A DNA stretch of 64,000 nt from assembly GCA_001604385.1 (NCBI GenBank), contig LVBK01000004.1:121494-185493 (forward strand), given 5' to 3'. A program made the position numbers and the translations under genes. Positions 27,720 through 35,779 of the stretch are shown here, one piece after another (positions within the stretch are counted from its first letter, which is position 1; the number at the start of each line of letters is the position of its first letter). The notes below the pieces were generated by a model. It ran no database searches. It saw only the letters and a list, made by a program, of their open reading frames with translations, and was not told where the DNA came from. Origin of the DNA: Spirochaetales bacterium Spiro_09. Its GTDB lineage: Bacteria; Spirochaetota; Spirochaetia; Treponematales; Treponemataceae.

Positions 27720-28711
27720 ACGAGATCTTTGTTGCCGCGCATCATTACCAGGACGAGTCCATAATCCGCGAAGCCGATCTGGTAGCAGACTCCTATCGCC
27801 TTGCCGTTGAAGCCGCACAAAGCGATGCCCGCTTCATCATCGTATGCGGCGTACGGTTTATGGCAGAAAGCGTTGCTACCCTGGCACGACCGGACCAAAC
27901 GGTTATTCATCCGGTTGCCGATGCGGGCTGTCCAATGGCGGATATGATAACGCGCGAACAGGCGGAGCGGGCCATGGAACGGATTGCCGCGGCAACCGGC
28001 AAGGAAGCCGCACCGCTGACCTACATGAACTCTTCAAACGCGATCAAGGCACTGACCGGGGCCCGCTGTGGCAGTATATGCACCTCCGGCAATGCGCACA
28101 AAATAATGAAGTCCTTCCTGAACGGAGAGCGAAGCATATTCTTTATGCCGGACAGAAACCTCGGCATGAATACCGCCCGCGAACTGGGTGTGCCGGCATC
28201 GGAGACGTGCATCATCACTGCGGCCGATCTTGACAGCGCTCGACAGCTCCCGCCCGCCCGGGTGTATCTCTGGGACGGGTTCTGCCCCGTTCACCGCATT
28301 TTTTCACCCGCGGATATTGAAGCGGCGCGGAACGAGTATCCCGGCATTACGGTCACCGTTCACCCTGAATGCGATCCGGAGGTAGTAGTGGCGGCCGATT
28401 CATCAGCTTCTACGGAAGGCATGTTCAGGGAAATAGATGAATCCTCCTGGGGCTCGGTCTGGGGTATTGGCACGGAAATGCATTTTGTAGAGCGGATGAA
28501 AAAACGCTACTCGAACAAGAAGATTATTGCCCTGCACCGTTCCTGTTGCCATGACATGGTCAAGATCCGCAGCGAACACCTTGACCGCATCCAGGCAGAA
28601 ATTCGGGCGAATCCCGACGGACCGATACAGGGGACCATCCACATCGATGATGAGGAGCGAGACAATGCTCGTGCAGCTCTTTTGAGGATGGTGGAATTAA
28701 CCAATGCGTGA
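27716..28711 (+). CDS. nadA: Quinolinate synthase A
   Basis: 331 residues. Condenses iminoaspartate with dihydroxyacetone phosphate to quinolinate using a [4Fe-4S] cluster. The three expected cluster cysteines are seen in VCGVRFMAE, GSICTSGNAH and HPECDPEV. Other family stretches are AHHYQDESI near the start and DSYRLA. It overlaps nadC by 4 bases and nadB by 8 bases, consistent with tight stoichiometry with the enzyme supplying the unstable iminoaspartate. Confidence 0.96.
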   Translation: MNEIFVAAHHYQDESIIREADLVADSYRLAVEAAQSDARFIIVCGVRFMAESVATLARPDQTVIHPVADAGCPMADMITREQAERAMERIAAATGKEAAPLTYMNSSNAIKALTGARCGSICTSGNAHKIMKSFLNGERSIFFMPDRNLGMNTARELGVPASETCIITAADLDSARQLPPARVYLWDGFCPVHRIFSPADIEAARNEYPGITVTVHPECDPEVVVAADSSASTEGMFREIDESSWGSVWGIGTEMHFVERMKKRYSNKKIIALHRSCCHDMVKIRSEHLDRIQAEIRANPDGPIQGTIHIDDEERDNARAALLRMVELTNA

Positions 28712-30275
28712 GAACTTCGACGTTATTATTGCGGGAACCGGCATTGCGGGACTGACCACGGCGGTAACCTGCCGTGACAGGGGACTCTCCGTTCTGGTTA
28801 TCACCAAAAACGAACGCGCCGAGGAATCGAATACCCACTATGCCCAGGGCGGGATTATTGCCGCTGCCCCGGGCGACAGCGCGGACCTTCTGGCACGCGA
28901 CATCCTCGAAGCAGGTTGTCATTACAACAACACACAGGCAGTGGAGCACTTTGCCCGAAAGGGGCCTGACCTTGCCCTGAAATTCCTGGTTGACACTCTT
29001 CAGACCCCCTTCAGCCGGAAAGAGGACGGCAGTTTCGACTTTACCGGAGAGGCCGCCCATTCAATCCGGAGAATTCTCCATTTCGAGGACCACACCGGGG
29101 ATACGATCGAAACCGCGCTTCTGGAAAAAGCAGCCGCGATCGGAGTGGAAATCCGCACGGGATACACCGCCATAGATTTGATAACAAACCGGCATCATTC
29201 CCGCGACAGCGAGGAACTGTACCGGGATCCCGAAGTGCTGGGTATCTATGCGCTGGAAAACGCGACCGGAGAGGTTCACACGCTCCTTTCCCGGGCGGTA
29301 ATTCTGGCGACCGGCGGGCTTGGCAACATCTACCAGTTCACCACCAATCCGGCCTCCGCAACCGGTGACGGGATCGCCATGGCATCCCGCGCGGGAGCGG
29401 ACATTATCAACGCCGAATTCGTGCAATTCCATCCGACGGCCCTTTTTCACAAGGACATCAAGCGGTTTTTGATTTCGGAATCCCTGCGGGGCGAAGGCGC
29501 GCGCCTGACTGACCGATTCGGCAAGCCTTTCATGCATAAATACACGGAACAGGAAGAGCTCGCACCCCGCGACGTCGTCACCCGCGCCATTTACGAAGAA
29601 ATGACCACCCAGGGTTCCGAGTACATGTTTCTGGATCTCTGCGGTCATTATTCCGGAAAGGAACCCATAGAAACGCGCTTTTCCCGGATTTATGGAACCT
29701 GCCTTTCAGGGGGAATAGATATTACCCGCCAACCCATTCCCATAGTCCCTGCCGCTCACTATTTTTGCGGCGGAATACGCGTCGATCTTGCGGGGAGGAC
29801 CTCCCTCAAGCGGCTCTATGCGGTCGGCGAGGTTTCCTGCACGGGCTTGCACGGGGCAAACCGTCTTGCGTCCACCTCCCTCCTCGAGGGACTCCTGTGG
29901 GGTTACGAAGCCGCCCTGGACATAGCGAAGCAAGCGGAAAACCTGCACAAGATCACGGGGCGAACGCGCTCGATTCCCGACTGGGAAGTGCCGAAGGGAG
30001 CGGAAACCTTTGAAAACGCGCTTATCTTCCAGGACTGGAAAACAATCAAACTGACCATGTGGAACCATGCCGGCATTGTCAGAACGCACAAGGGACTCGA
30101 GCGCGCCCAGGCCGATCTTGACTACCACGCGCACCGCATCACCCGGTTTTACCGCGAGGCTATCCTGAATCGGGACATTATCGAATTGCGGAACGGAGTC
30201 GAGGCAGCCCGGCTCATAGTCGGGGCGGCCATGCACAATACCCGGTCAATCGGCTGTCACTACCGGAAAAGCTGA
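28704..30275 (+). CDS. nadB: L-aspartate oxidase
   Basis: 523 residues. FAD enzyme oxidising L-aspartate to iminoaspartate for NadA. The FAD-binding N-terminus (VIIAGTGIAGLTTAV), the SNTHYAQGG stretch, FVQFHPTALF, SLRGEGARLTD and the C-terminal AGEVSCTGLHGANRLAS-type region (here VGEVSCTGLHGANRLASTSL) all match succinate dehydrogenase/aspartate oxidase flavoproteins. It has the helical C-terminal domain with WNHAGIVRTHKGLERA. The gene is the last of the nad operon and its 3' end overlaps the convergent gene at 30260 by 16 bases. Confidence 0.96.
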   Translation: MRENFDVIIAGTGIAGLTTAVTCRDRGLSVLVITKNERAEESNTHYAQGGIIAAAPGDSADLLARDILEAGCHYNNTQAVEHFARKGPDLALKFLVDTLQTPFSRKEDGSFDFTGEAAHSIRRILHFEDHTGDTIETALLEKAAAIGVEIRTGYTAIDLITNRHHSRDSEELYRDPEVLGIYALENATGEVHTLLSRAVILATGGLGNIYQFTTNPASATGDGIAMASRAGADIINAEFVQFHPTALFHKDIKRFLISESLRGEGARLTDRFGKPFMHKYTEQEELAPRDVVTRAIYEEMTTQGSEYMFLDLCGHYSGKEPIETRFSRIYGTCLSGGIDITRQPIPIVPAAHYFCGGIRVDLAGRTSLKRLYAVGEVSCTGLHGANRLASTSLLEGLLWGYEAALDIAKQAENLHKITGRTRSIPDWEVPKGAETFENALIFQDWKTIKLTMWNHAGIVRTHKGLERAQADLDYHAHRITRFYREAILNRDIIELRNGVEAARLIVGAAMHNTRSIGCHYRKS

Positions 30276-31318
30276 ACGCCGGCCACAGTTGAAAAATACT
30301 GCGGATTGCGGTCAAACAAGGATTGGGCGACTCCAAGACTGAGAATGCGGAACCTTCCGGCCTCCTGACGCAAGCGTTTAAATTGTACGGTACGGGTCGC
30401 GCTCTCGCGGTCATGGACACAAAAGAGAGCACATACATCATCGCCTTCACGGAACACGCGAACACGGTCAGCCACCAGTTCATAGCCGGAATGCACAACC
30501 AGCAACTTCATAAAGGTAAGGGAATCAAGCCCGCCAATATCACCAGAAGAAACCGATTCCTCCACGGCAAAGGCATCCTGGCCGGTCACCCGCGTGATAC
30601 GCGATATACCGTCCGAAGCTGTTACCCAGTGGCTGTCCGGAAACCACAGCGGTCGGCTCGGGAGAGCCTTGCCAGTCATTTCCGCTGCCCCGGGTGTATA
30701 CACCAGATCGTAGACCGGCCCGCCCTCCGCCACGCCCTCGCCCGTGAACGCGAAAAAGGAGGCATCGGTCACTGACTGAATACGACCGGCAGTGACCAGC
30801 CGGTATGCAGATCCGTCCGAACGTAATTGAATCAGCGGAATCCAGTACTCGAAGGAATATACACTTTCTTCTTCATAAGTCCACTCCAGAGCGTCTGGGG
30901 CAGACGGGCGGGAAGAAAGCCAGGACTGAATCCATTGCCAGGTCCGGGGAACCAGATCCCTGACGGCAGAGCCATTGATGTCACCCCGGATTATTGTAAT
31001 TGACCCGGGATCAAGTTCGCGCCGGCCGTTTTCTGCGGGAATTGTGTAGAGAGTCTCGACTACCACCACTTCCGAGCCGTCAGCCTGATTGTACATACGA
31101 ATGGCAAGTTCATTGCCGCCCAAATAACACAGGCCGACGTACCGTTCATCCTTGCCGGTCACATCGCGGTAAATGACATAGGAGCCTGGGGCATCCGGGA
31201 AAGAAAGACCTTCGCTTTCAGGAAGCGGAGGCCGCTCGTCAAGCTCATCGGCAGCAGCGGAAAAGACGCACAGGGCACAACACAGGACAAGAAAATGGCG
31301 GGTCGAAAATACACGCAT
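30260..31318 (-). CDS. Exported protein of unknown function, paralogue of the left-edge gene
   Basis: 352 residues from the ATG at 31318, chosen because GGAGG lies 5 bases upstream and overlaps an alternative GTG. A signal peptide (residues 1-23, FLVLCCALCVFSAAADE) directs export. There is no lipobox: the two Cys lie inside the hydrophobic core. The mature protein is beta-rich with repeated aromatic strands (PGSYVIYRDVTG, LYTIPAENGRR, WQWIQSWL, YSFEYWIPLIQL). It shares an ordered set of motifs with the protein at 1-565. The 3' end overlaps nadB by 16 bases, tail to tail. Likely periplasmic or surface-located; function unknown. Confidence 0.78.
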   Translation of the reverse strand: MRVFSTRHFLVLCCALCVFSAAADELDERPPLPESEGLSFPDAPGSYVIYRDVTGKDERYVGLCYLGGNELAIRMYNQADGSEVVVVETLYTIPAENGRRELDPGSITIIRGDINGSAVRDLVPRTWQWIQSWLSSRPSAPDALEWTYEEESVYSFEYWIPLIQLRSDGSAYRLVTAGRIQSVTDASFFAFTGEGVAEGGPVYDLVYTPGAAEMTGKALPSRPLWFPDSHWVTASDGISRITRVTGQDAFAVEESVSSGDIGGLDSLTFMKLLVVHSGYELVADRVRVFREGDDVCALFCVHDRESATRTVQFKRLRQEAGRFRILSLGVAQSLFDRNPQYFSTVAGVQLFR

Positions 31319-31345
31319 GGACACCTCCGGAAAGCGGGAAAACGG

Positions 31346-31362
31346 CTATAGGGGACCTATAG
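31346..31362. promoter_or_regulatory. Perfect inverted repeat in the divergent intergenic region
   Basis: CTATAGG-GGA-CCTATAG lies about 28 bases upstream of the minus-strand exported protein gene. It could be an operator or an mRNA 5' hairpin. The rest of the 198-base gap between the two divergent genes holds a TTGACA at 31429-31434 without a good partner hexamer. Confidence 0.4.
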
Positions 31363-31516
31363 ACTAATGGTACGTCCGGGTGACCGATTTGTCCATCCGG
31401 AAGGCCCAGGATGCGTTTACCACATTTATTTGACAATTCGGGCAAAACCGGTCACAGTAGTATCGGTAGAACTTGTAAGTCGGGTTTTGCTCTGACCATT
31501 GATAATGGAGGTTTAC

Positions 31517-31957
31517 ATGAAAAAAATGGTGTTTACGCTGCTGGTGATAGCCGCTTCCACGTTCCTTGTTTCCTGCGCGGGAGCCCCGAAAGAAACACCG
31601 GCAGACCCGTCCGCCCTGCCAGACTTTGTAGTCACGGCACGAACCGCGGCGAATGACTCGCGCCAGAAAGCACTTGCGGTTAAGGCTGAAGTCGCCTCTG
31701 CCGAACTCTTTACCGAGGCAACCACCCGGTACACCCAGGCTGAAGAGGCCGAAAAAACCCAGGCATGGGATACTGCGGCGCAGTCCTACACCGCTTCTGC
31801 CGACGGATTTGAACTGGCCCGCGCAGACGCGCAAAAGAAACGTGACGCAGCGCTTGCTGCCATGCAGCGCGCTACCGATGAAAAGGATACCACTGAGAAG
31901 ATACTGAGCGAGGCGGAAGCCGCCGAAAAAGAAGCACAGGAAGGGGGAGTAGAATGA
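31517..31957 (+). CDS. Small alanine-rich coiled-coil lipoprotein
   Basis: 146 residues from the ATG at 31517 (ATGGAGGT before it); a start six codons earlier overlaps that site. The lipoprotein signal is clear: FTLLVIAASTFLVSC with Cys about residue 19. The remainder is almost entirely helical with Ala, Glu, Lys and Thr (residues about 40-146), resembling DUF4398-like periplasmic lipoproteins, probably a coiled coil. The stop overlaps the TmpB-like gene by 4 bases. It is likely a structural or peptidoglycan-associated partner of that protein. Function not established. Confidence 0.8.
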   Translation: MKKMVFTLLVIAASTFLVSCAGAPKETPADPSALPDFVVTARTAANDSRQKALAVKAEVASAELFTEATTRYTQAEEAEKTQAWDTAAQSYTASADGFELARADAQKKRDAALAAMQRATDEKDTTEKILSEAEAAEKEAQEGGVE

Positions 31958-32673
31958 AAAAAATTCTTGCGCTCATTTGCATCGCGCTTGTGTCCCTTTC
32001 CGGTCTTGTCGCTCAAAACCTGCGAGACAACGAATTTCAGCGCGCCGGTCTTGCCTACGAACGCCAGGCCAAAGAAGCACTCGAAGCGGGCGAATACGCA
32101 AAATCGGCCGAGTACGCCGATCTTGCTGCCGAACAATTTCGCCTGAGCCGTGAATACGTATCGAACCGCCTGTTGGTCATTAAAGCCGCGAACATGATAA
32201 CACTTGCCAAACAGGCTGTCGCCCGGGCGGAACGTTCATCGCAGGCGACAGAATTTGCTTCGACCATTACCCGTGGAAAGGTGCTGCTTCGGGAGGCGGA
32301 GGCTGCCTATTCTGCCCAACAGTGGGAAGATGCCCGCGTAAAGGCCGAAGAGGTTATCGCCCTCATGAATACCATTCCCGCCCCGGAACCGGTCGCTGTC
32401 CGTGAAGGCGCACTTCCCCTGCCCCGATGGTATATCGTCGGGCCCTGGGAGAAAACCTTTGACTGTTACTGGAACATCGCCAAAAAACCGGAGGTCTATA
32501 ACAATCCGGTGCTGTGGGGAAAGCTCTACGATGCAAACAGGGCGAATATGCGGAATCCGGATAATCCAAACCTGATTCACCCCGGTATGCGTCTTGAAAT
32601 TCCGCCCTTACGAGGAGAAAAACGGGAAGGAACATTTACTCCCGGCGCGGTGTACGAACCGTTGCCGAAATAA
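31954..32673 (+). CDS. tmpB: TmpB-like treponemal membrane antigen with a LysM-like C-terminus
   Basis: 239 residues. Signal peptide at 1-20 (ILALICIALVSLSGLVAQ). A helical, Ala/Glu-rich segment (about 25-145) contains repeated A-x-A-E-x-A units. The C-terminal 85 residues (PRWYIVGPWEKTFDCYWNIA, then PEVYNNPVLWGKLYDANR, then NPNLIHPGMRLEIPPLRGE) read as a LysM-like peptidoglycan-binding domain and match the end of the treponemal TmpB antigen as I remember it. It probably sits in the periplasm touching the cell wall. It is the best single pointer to a Treponema-like host. Confidence 0.78.
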   Translation: MKKILALICIALVSLSGLVAQNLRDNEFQRAGLAYERQAKEALEAGEYAKSAEYADLAAEQFRLSREYVSNRLLVIKAANMITLAKQAVARAERSSQATEFASTITRGKVLLREAEAAYSAQQWEDARVKAEEVIALMNTIPAPEPVAVREGALPLPRWYIVGPWEKTFDCYWNIAKKPEVYNNPVLWGKLYDANRANMRNPDNPNLIHPGMRLEIPPLRGEKREGTFTPGAVYEPLPK

Positions 32674-32674
32674 T

Positions 32675-32709
32675 AAAAAAGCTGTCCGGCACAACCGGAC
32701 AGCTTTTTT
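32675..32709. terminator. Bidirectional terminator between the TmpB-like gene and htpG
   Basis: A stem of 15 bp (AAAAAAGCTGTCCGG with its exact complement) around a 5-base loop, with T runs on both strands. It serves the tmpB operon on plus and htpG on minus. Confidence 0.93.
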
Positions 32710-32720
32710 TATCAGGAGCA

Positions 32721-34637
32721 TCACGCCCTGGTCAGCAATCGATTCAATTTTTTCACAAAATCGGCAGGATCCTTGATCTCGCTTCCTTCCACGATCAGAG
32801 CCTGATCCAGCAATACAAAGGAAACATCGGAAATATACTCTTCATCCTCGGTATCCTTTAATCGCGCTACCAAAGGATGATCCGGGTTAATTTCCAGAAT
32901 CGGCTTGACCTCGGCAAGGCCTTTTTGCCCCATCGCTTTCATCATTCGTTCCATCTGGAGACTGGGATCATTTTCATCGACCACAATGCACGACGGCGAA
33001 TCCGAAAGCCGCTTGGACAAATGCACGTCCTTGACCGTCTCGCCCAGCGCCTTCTTTATTTTTTCGGCAACCGGCTTGAAGGTCTTTTCCTTTTCCTCTG
33101 CGCTTTTTTTGTCTTCCTCGCCGCCAAGGTCCTCTTCGCTGCCCGCCCGGTTGACCGCCTTCAAATCCCATTCCTTGTACTTCCCGAGCGAGGGAATGAC
33201 AATCTCGTCAATCTCGTCGCTCATAATCAGTACTTCAAGGCCTTTTTTGCGGTAGGCCTCAAGGTGAGGACTCTGGCGGAGCGTCTTTTCGTCGCCGCCG
33301 GTAATGAAGTAGATAGCCTTCTGTCCATCCTTCATGCGCGACACATAGTCGGCAAAGCTGGTCCATTGCTTTTCAGCGGATTCATGCGTTGACTTGAAGC
33401 GTACCAGATCGGACAGTTCCTCGCGGTGCGCATAATCTCCGTACAAACCTTCCTTGAGCGGGCGGTTGTATTCCCCGATAAACTTTTCATACTTTGCCGG
33501 ATCGCTGTCTGCAATCTTCTTGAATTCTGCCAGGAGTTTTTTTACTGAAGCAGACTGTATGGCGGACAAAATCCTGTTCTGCTGGAGAATTTCACGGCTG
33601 ACGTTCAACGGCAGGTCTTCGCTGTCGATAATACCGCGTACAAAGCGTAGATATACCGGCAACAGTTCCTTGTCGTCATCGGTAATAAATACCCGTTTTA
33701 CAAAGAGCTTTACCCCGCTCTTGTAATCGGCGTTGAACATGTCAAACGGGGCCTTCGAGGGAATGTAAAAGAGGGTGGTATATTCCTGTGTTCCCTCGGC
33801 CTTGGTATGAACGTAATGAAGCGGGTCCTCCGAGTCATGAGACAGGGATTTATAAAAGCTCTTGTAGTCCTCTTCCTTCAGATCGCTCTTTGATTTTTGC
33901 CAGATCGCGCTCGCATCGTTTATCTGTTCTGCGGTCGGCGCCTCGCTCTTTACCTTGCCCTTGTCATCATATTCTTTTTTGACATAATGAAGAAAAATGG
34001 GGAAGGCAATGTGATCGGAATAGCGTTTGACAATGTCCTCAATTTTCCAGCGGGAGGCAAATTCCTTGTCATCATCGGTCAAATACATGACGACGCAGGT
34101 TCCATGGCTTGATTCGGGGACACCCTCAAGAAGCGGGAAGGCAGCAGAATCCGCCTCCTCAAGTTCATACGCGCCCTTTCCGTCCGAGGTCCACTTCCAT
34201 ACCTTTGAACCAGCAGCCTTCTTCGAAATTACTTCAATTTTCGAGGACACCATAAAGGCGGAATAAAAGCCGACGCCGAACTGACCGATCAGATTCGAAT
34301 CCTTTTTCGCGTCGCTTGCCAGCTGTTCGATAAAGGCTTTGGTCCCGGAACGGGCTATTGTTCCCAGGTTCGAAATGATGTCCTGATCGTCCATACCGAT
34401 ACCGGTATCGCGGACAGTCAGCGTTTTGGCAGTTTCATCAAAGGTAATATCGATGCGGGGAGCAAACTGGACTCCCTTGTAGGCATCATCAGAAAGGGTC
34501 AAGTACTTCAGTTTGTCCAGGGCGTCAGACGCATTGGAAATAATCTCTCGGAGAAATATTTCCTTGTTGGAATACAGCGAGTGAATGATAAGCGTCAGAA
34601 GTTGGTTTACTTCCGTCTGAAATTGGTAGGTGGCCAT
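32721..34637 (-). CDS. htpG: Hsp90-family chaperone HtpG
   Basis: 638 residues from the ATG at 34637, which follows AGGAGA; the frame extends further but without family sequence. The ATP-binding domain shows the GHKL motifs: EIISNASDALDKL, DTGIGM, GTIARSGTKAF and GQFGVGFYSAFMV. The middle domain carries LPLNVSREILQQNR with the catalytic Arg, and the C-terminal dimerisation part ends DPADFVKKLNRLL. It lacks the charged linker and MEEVD end of eukaryotic Hsp90, as expected. A promoter-like pair lies at 34681-34710. Confidence 0.97.
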   Translation of the reverse strand: MATYQFQTEVNQLLTLIIHSLYSNKEIFLREIISNASDALDKLKYLTLSDDAYKGVQFAPRIDITFDETAKTLTVRDTGIGMDDQDIISNLGTIARSGTKAFIEQLASDAKKDSNLIGQFGVGFYSAFMVSSKIEVISKKAAGSKVWKWTSDGKGAYELEEADSAAFPLLEGVPESSHGTCVVMYLTDDDKEFASRWKIEDIVKRYSDHIAFPIFLHYVKKEYDDKGKVKSEAPTAEQINDASAIWQKSKSDLKEEDYKSFYKSLSHDSEDPLHYVHTKAEGTQEYTTLFYIPSKAPFDMFNADYKSGVKLFVKRVFITDDDKELLPVYLRFVRGIIDSEDLPLNVSREILQQNRILSAIQSASVKKLLAEFKKIADSDPAKYEKFIGEYNRPLKEGLYGDYAHREELSDLVRFKSTHESAEKQWTSFADYVSRMKDGQKAIYFITGGDEKTLRQSPHLEAYRKKGLEVLIMSDEIDEIVIPSLGKYKEWDLKAVNRAGSEEDLGGEEDKKSAEEKEKTFKPVAEKIKKALGETVKDVHLSKRLSDSPSCIVVDENDPSLQMERMMKAMGQKGLAEVKPILEINPDHPLVARLKDTEDEEYISDVSFVLLDQALIVEGSEIKDPADFVKKLNRLLTRA

Positions 34638-34680
34638 TGTGCGTGTCTCCTGAAATGGTGAAAAAGATTTCTTACGGTAT

Positions 34681-34710
34681 AAGATAGCGAGAAATGGCAA
34701 CCGGCGGCAA
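34681..34710 (-). promoter_or_regulatory. Putative promoter of htpG
   Basis: On the minus strand TTGCCG and TATCTT are 18 bases apart, about 45 bases upstream of the htpG start codon. No CIRCE-type heat-shock repeat was seen nearby. Confidence 0.4.
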
Positions 34711-34718
34711 TATTTTTG

Positions 34719-34727
34719 TGCTAGAAT
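34719..34727 (+). promoter_or_regulatory. Extended -10 element directly before the omptin gene
   Basis: TGC followed by TAGAAT ends 8 bases before the ATG at 34736, so the transcript would begin at or within about 2 bases of the start codon. No good -35 is visible and no ribosome-binding site precedes the ATG. Confidence 0.45.
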
Positions 34728-34735
34728 GCTTACTC

Positions 34736-35779
34736 ATGATGGCCAAACGGTTCGCCCTGATCAGTATCTGTTTTTTGCTGGCTCCTTTAGTCCGGGCATC
34801 CTCTCCCTTTTCTTTTTCGGTAAATCCGTACACCGGGTTTCATTCCGGACACGCCCTGGAATACGTCTACCGTTCGGATATGATCCTGAGCGAACTTGTG
34901 TGGGACATGAAACCGCTCCTTTTTGCGGGACTCGGCGCCGAGATGCGACACCGCAACGGATTTTCGCTTCGCGGGGACGTTTCTGCCGGCTTGCCGGCCA
35001 TAACCGGCCTCATGGAAGATTCCGACTGGATGAATGTTCCCGCAAGCGACATCCAAACCAATTTCTCCCGACATGACGCGCATCTTCTTTTCTCGGCAGA
35101 GTGGAACATTGCCGCCGGCTGGGACTTCTTTCCGACGGGAACGGGCGGAAACCGCCGGCAGGAGGTCATAGTCCGCCCGAACCTTGGCTTTTCCTACAAA
35201 ACATGGAAATGGGAGGCGCGCGACGGGTGGCTTCAATACGGGAATCCCCTGCCCTGGACCGAGGGCGAACGCATAGAGCTGGAAGGGCTTGGCATTTCGT
35301 ACCACCAGGAATTCTGGATGCCCACGGTCGGAATAGACGTCTCCTTCCCGATCGCGTCGAGCCTGCGGTGTTCGCTCTTTTTGAATATGAGCCTATGGGT
35401 GAGCTGCAACGCGATTGACACGCACTTCCTGACCGGGGGCATATATTACGATGTTATGAGGGGCGGAAGCCTTGCAGAACCGGGCTTTCAGCTCGATTTG
35501 ATGCTGTCGGATTCAGTTTCAATTACCGCGAACTACCGGCTGACAGTCATCAACAGCCTCCGCGGCGATACCGCGCAGGGAAGCTTGTCGAGCGATTCTG
35601 TCAGCTGGGTCTATGAACGGGACGGCGGCGGCTCGGGAGCGGGACTTCTTGCACAAAGCCTGCGCCTGGGGGCGGTCTATCATTTCGGAAAACCTAGAGC
35701 GGGGAAAGGCGGACAAGACCATGCGCACGAAGCACCTCAAACGTTTTCCGGGACAATCGGGAAAGAATCTCTGCATTGA
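34736..35779 (+). CDS. Omptin-like outer membrane aspartyl protease
   Basis: 347 residues from the ATG at 34736; an ATG 14 codons earlier exists, but the signal peptide (AKRFALISICFLLAPLVRAS) fits this start. The mature part follows the omptin beta-barrel pattern. The catalytic aspartate pair appears in LMEDSDWMN (D95, D97) and the catalytic Asp-His pair in NAIDTHFL (D228, H230), each at the place expected from OmpT (VDQDWMD and NDEHYD). Other matching stretches are GISYHQEFWMPTVGIDV and the barrel-ending LRLGAVYHF. About 31 residues follow that Phe and are encoded within the overlapping end of the convergent radical SAM gene. It probably cleaves peptides at the cell surface. Confidence 0.82.
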   Translation: MMAKRFALISICFLLAPLVRASSPFSFSVNPYTGFHSGHALEYVYRSDMILSELVWDMKPLLFAGLGAEMRHRNGFSLRGDVSAGLPAITGLMEDSDWMNVPASDIQTNFSRHDAHLLFSAEWNIAAGWDFFPTGTGGNRRQEVIVRPNLGFSYKTWKWEARDGWLQYGNPLPWTEGERIELEGLGISYHQEFWMPTVGIDVSFPIASSLRCSLFLNMSLWVSCNAIDTHFLTGGIYYDVMRGGSLAEPGFQLDLMLSDSVSITANYRLTVINSLRGDTAQGSLSSDSVSWVYERDGGGSGAGLLAQSLRLGAVYHFGKPRAGKGGQDHAHEAPQTFSGTIGKESLH

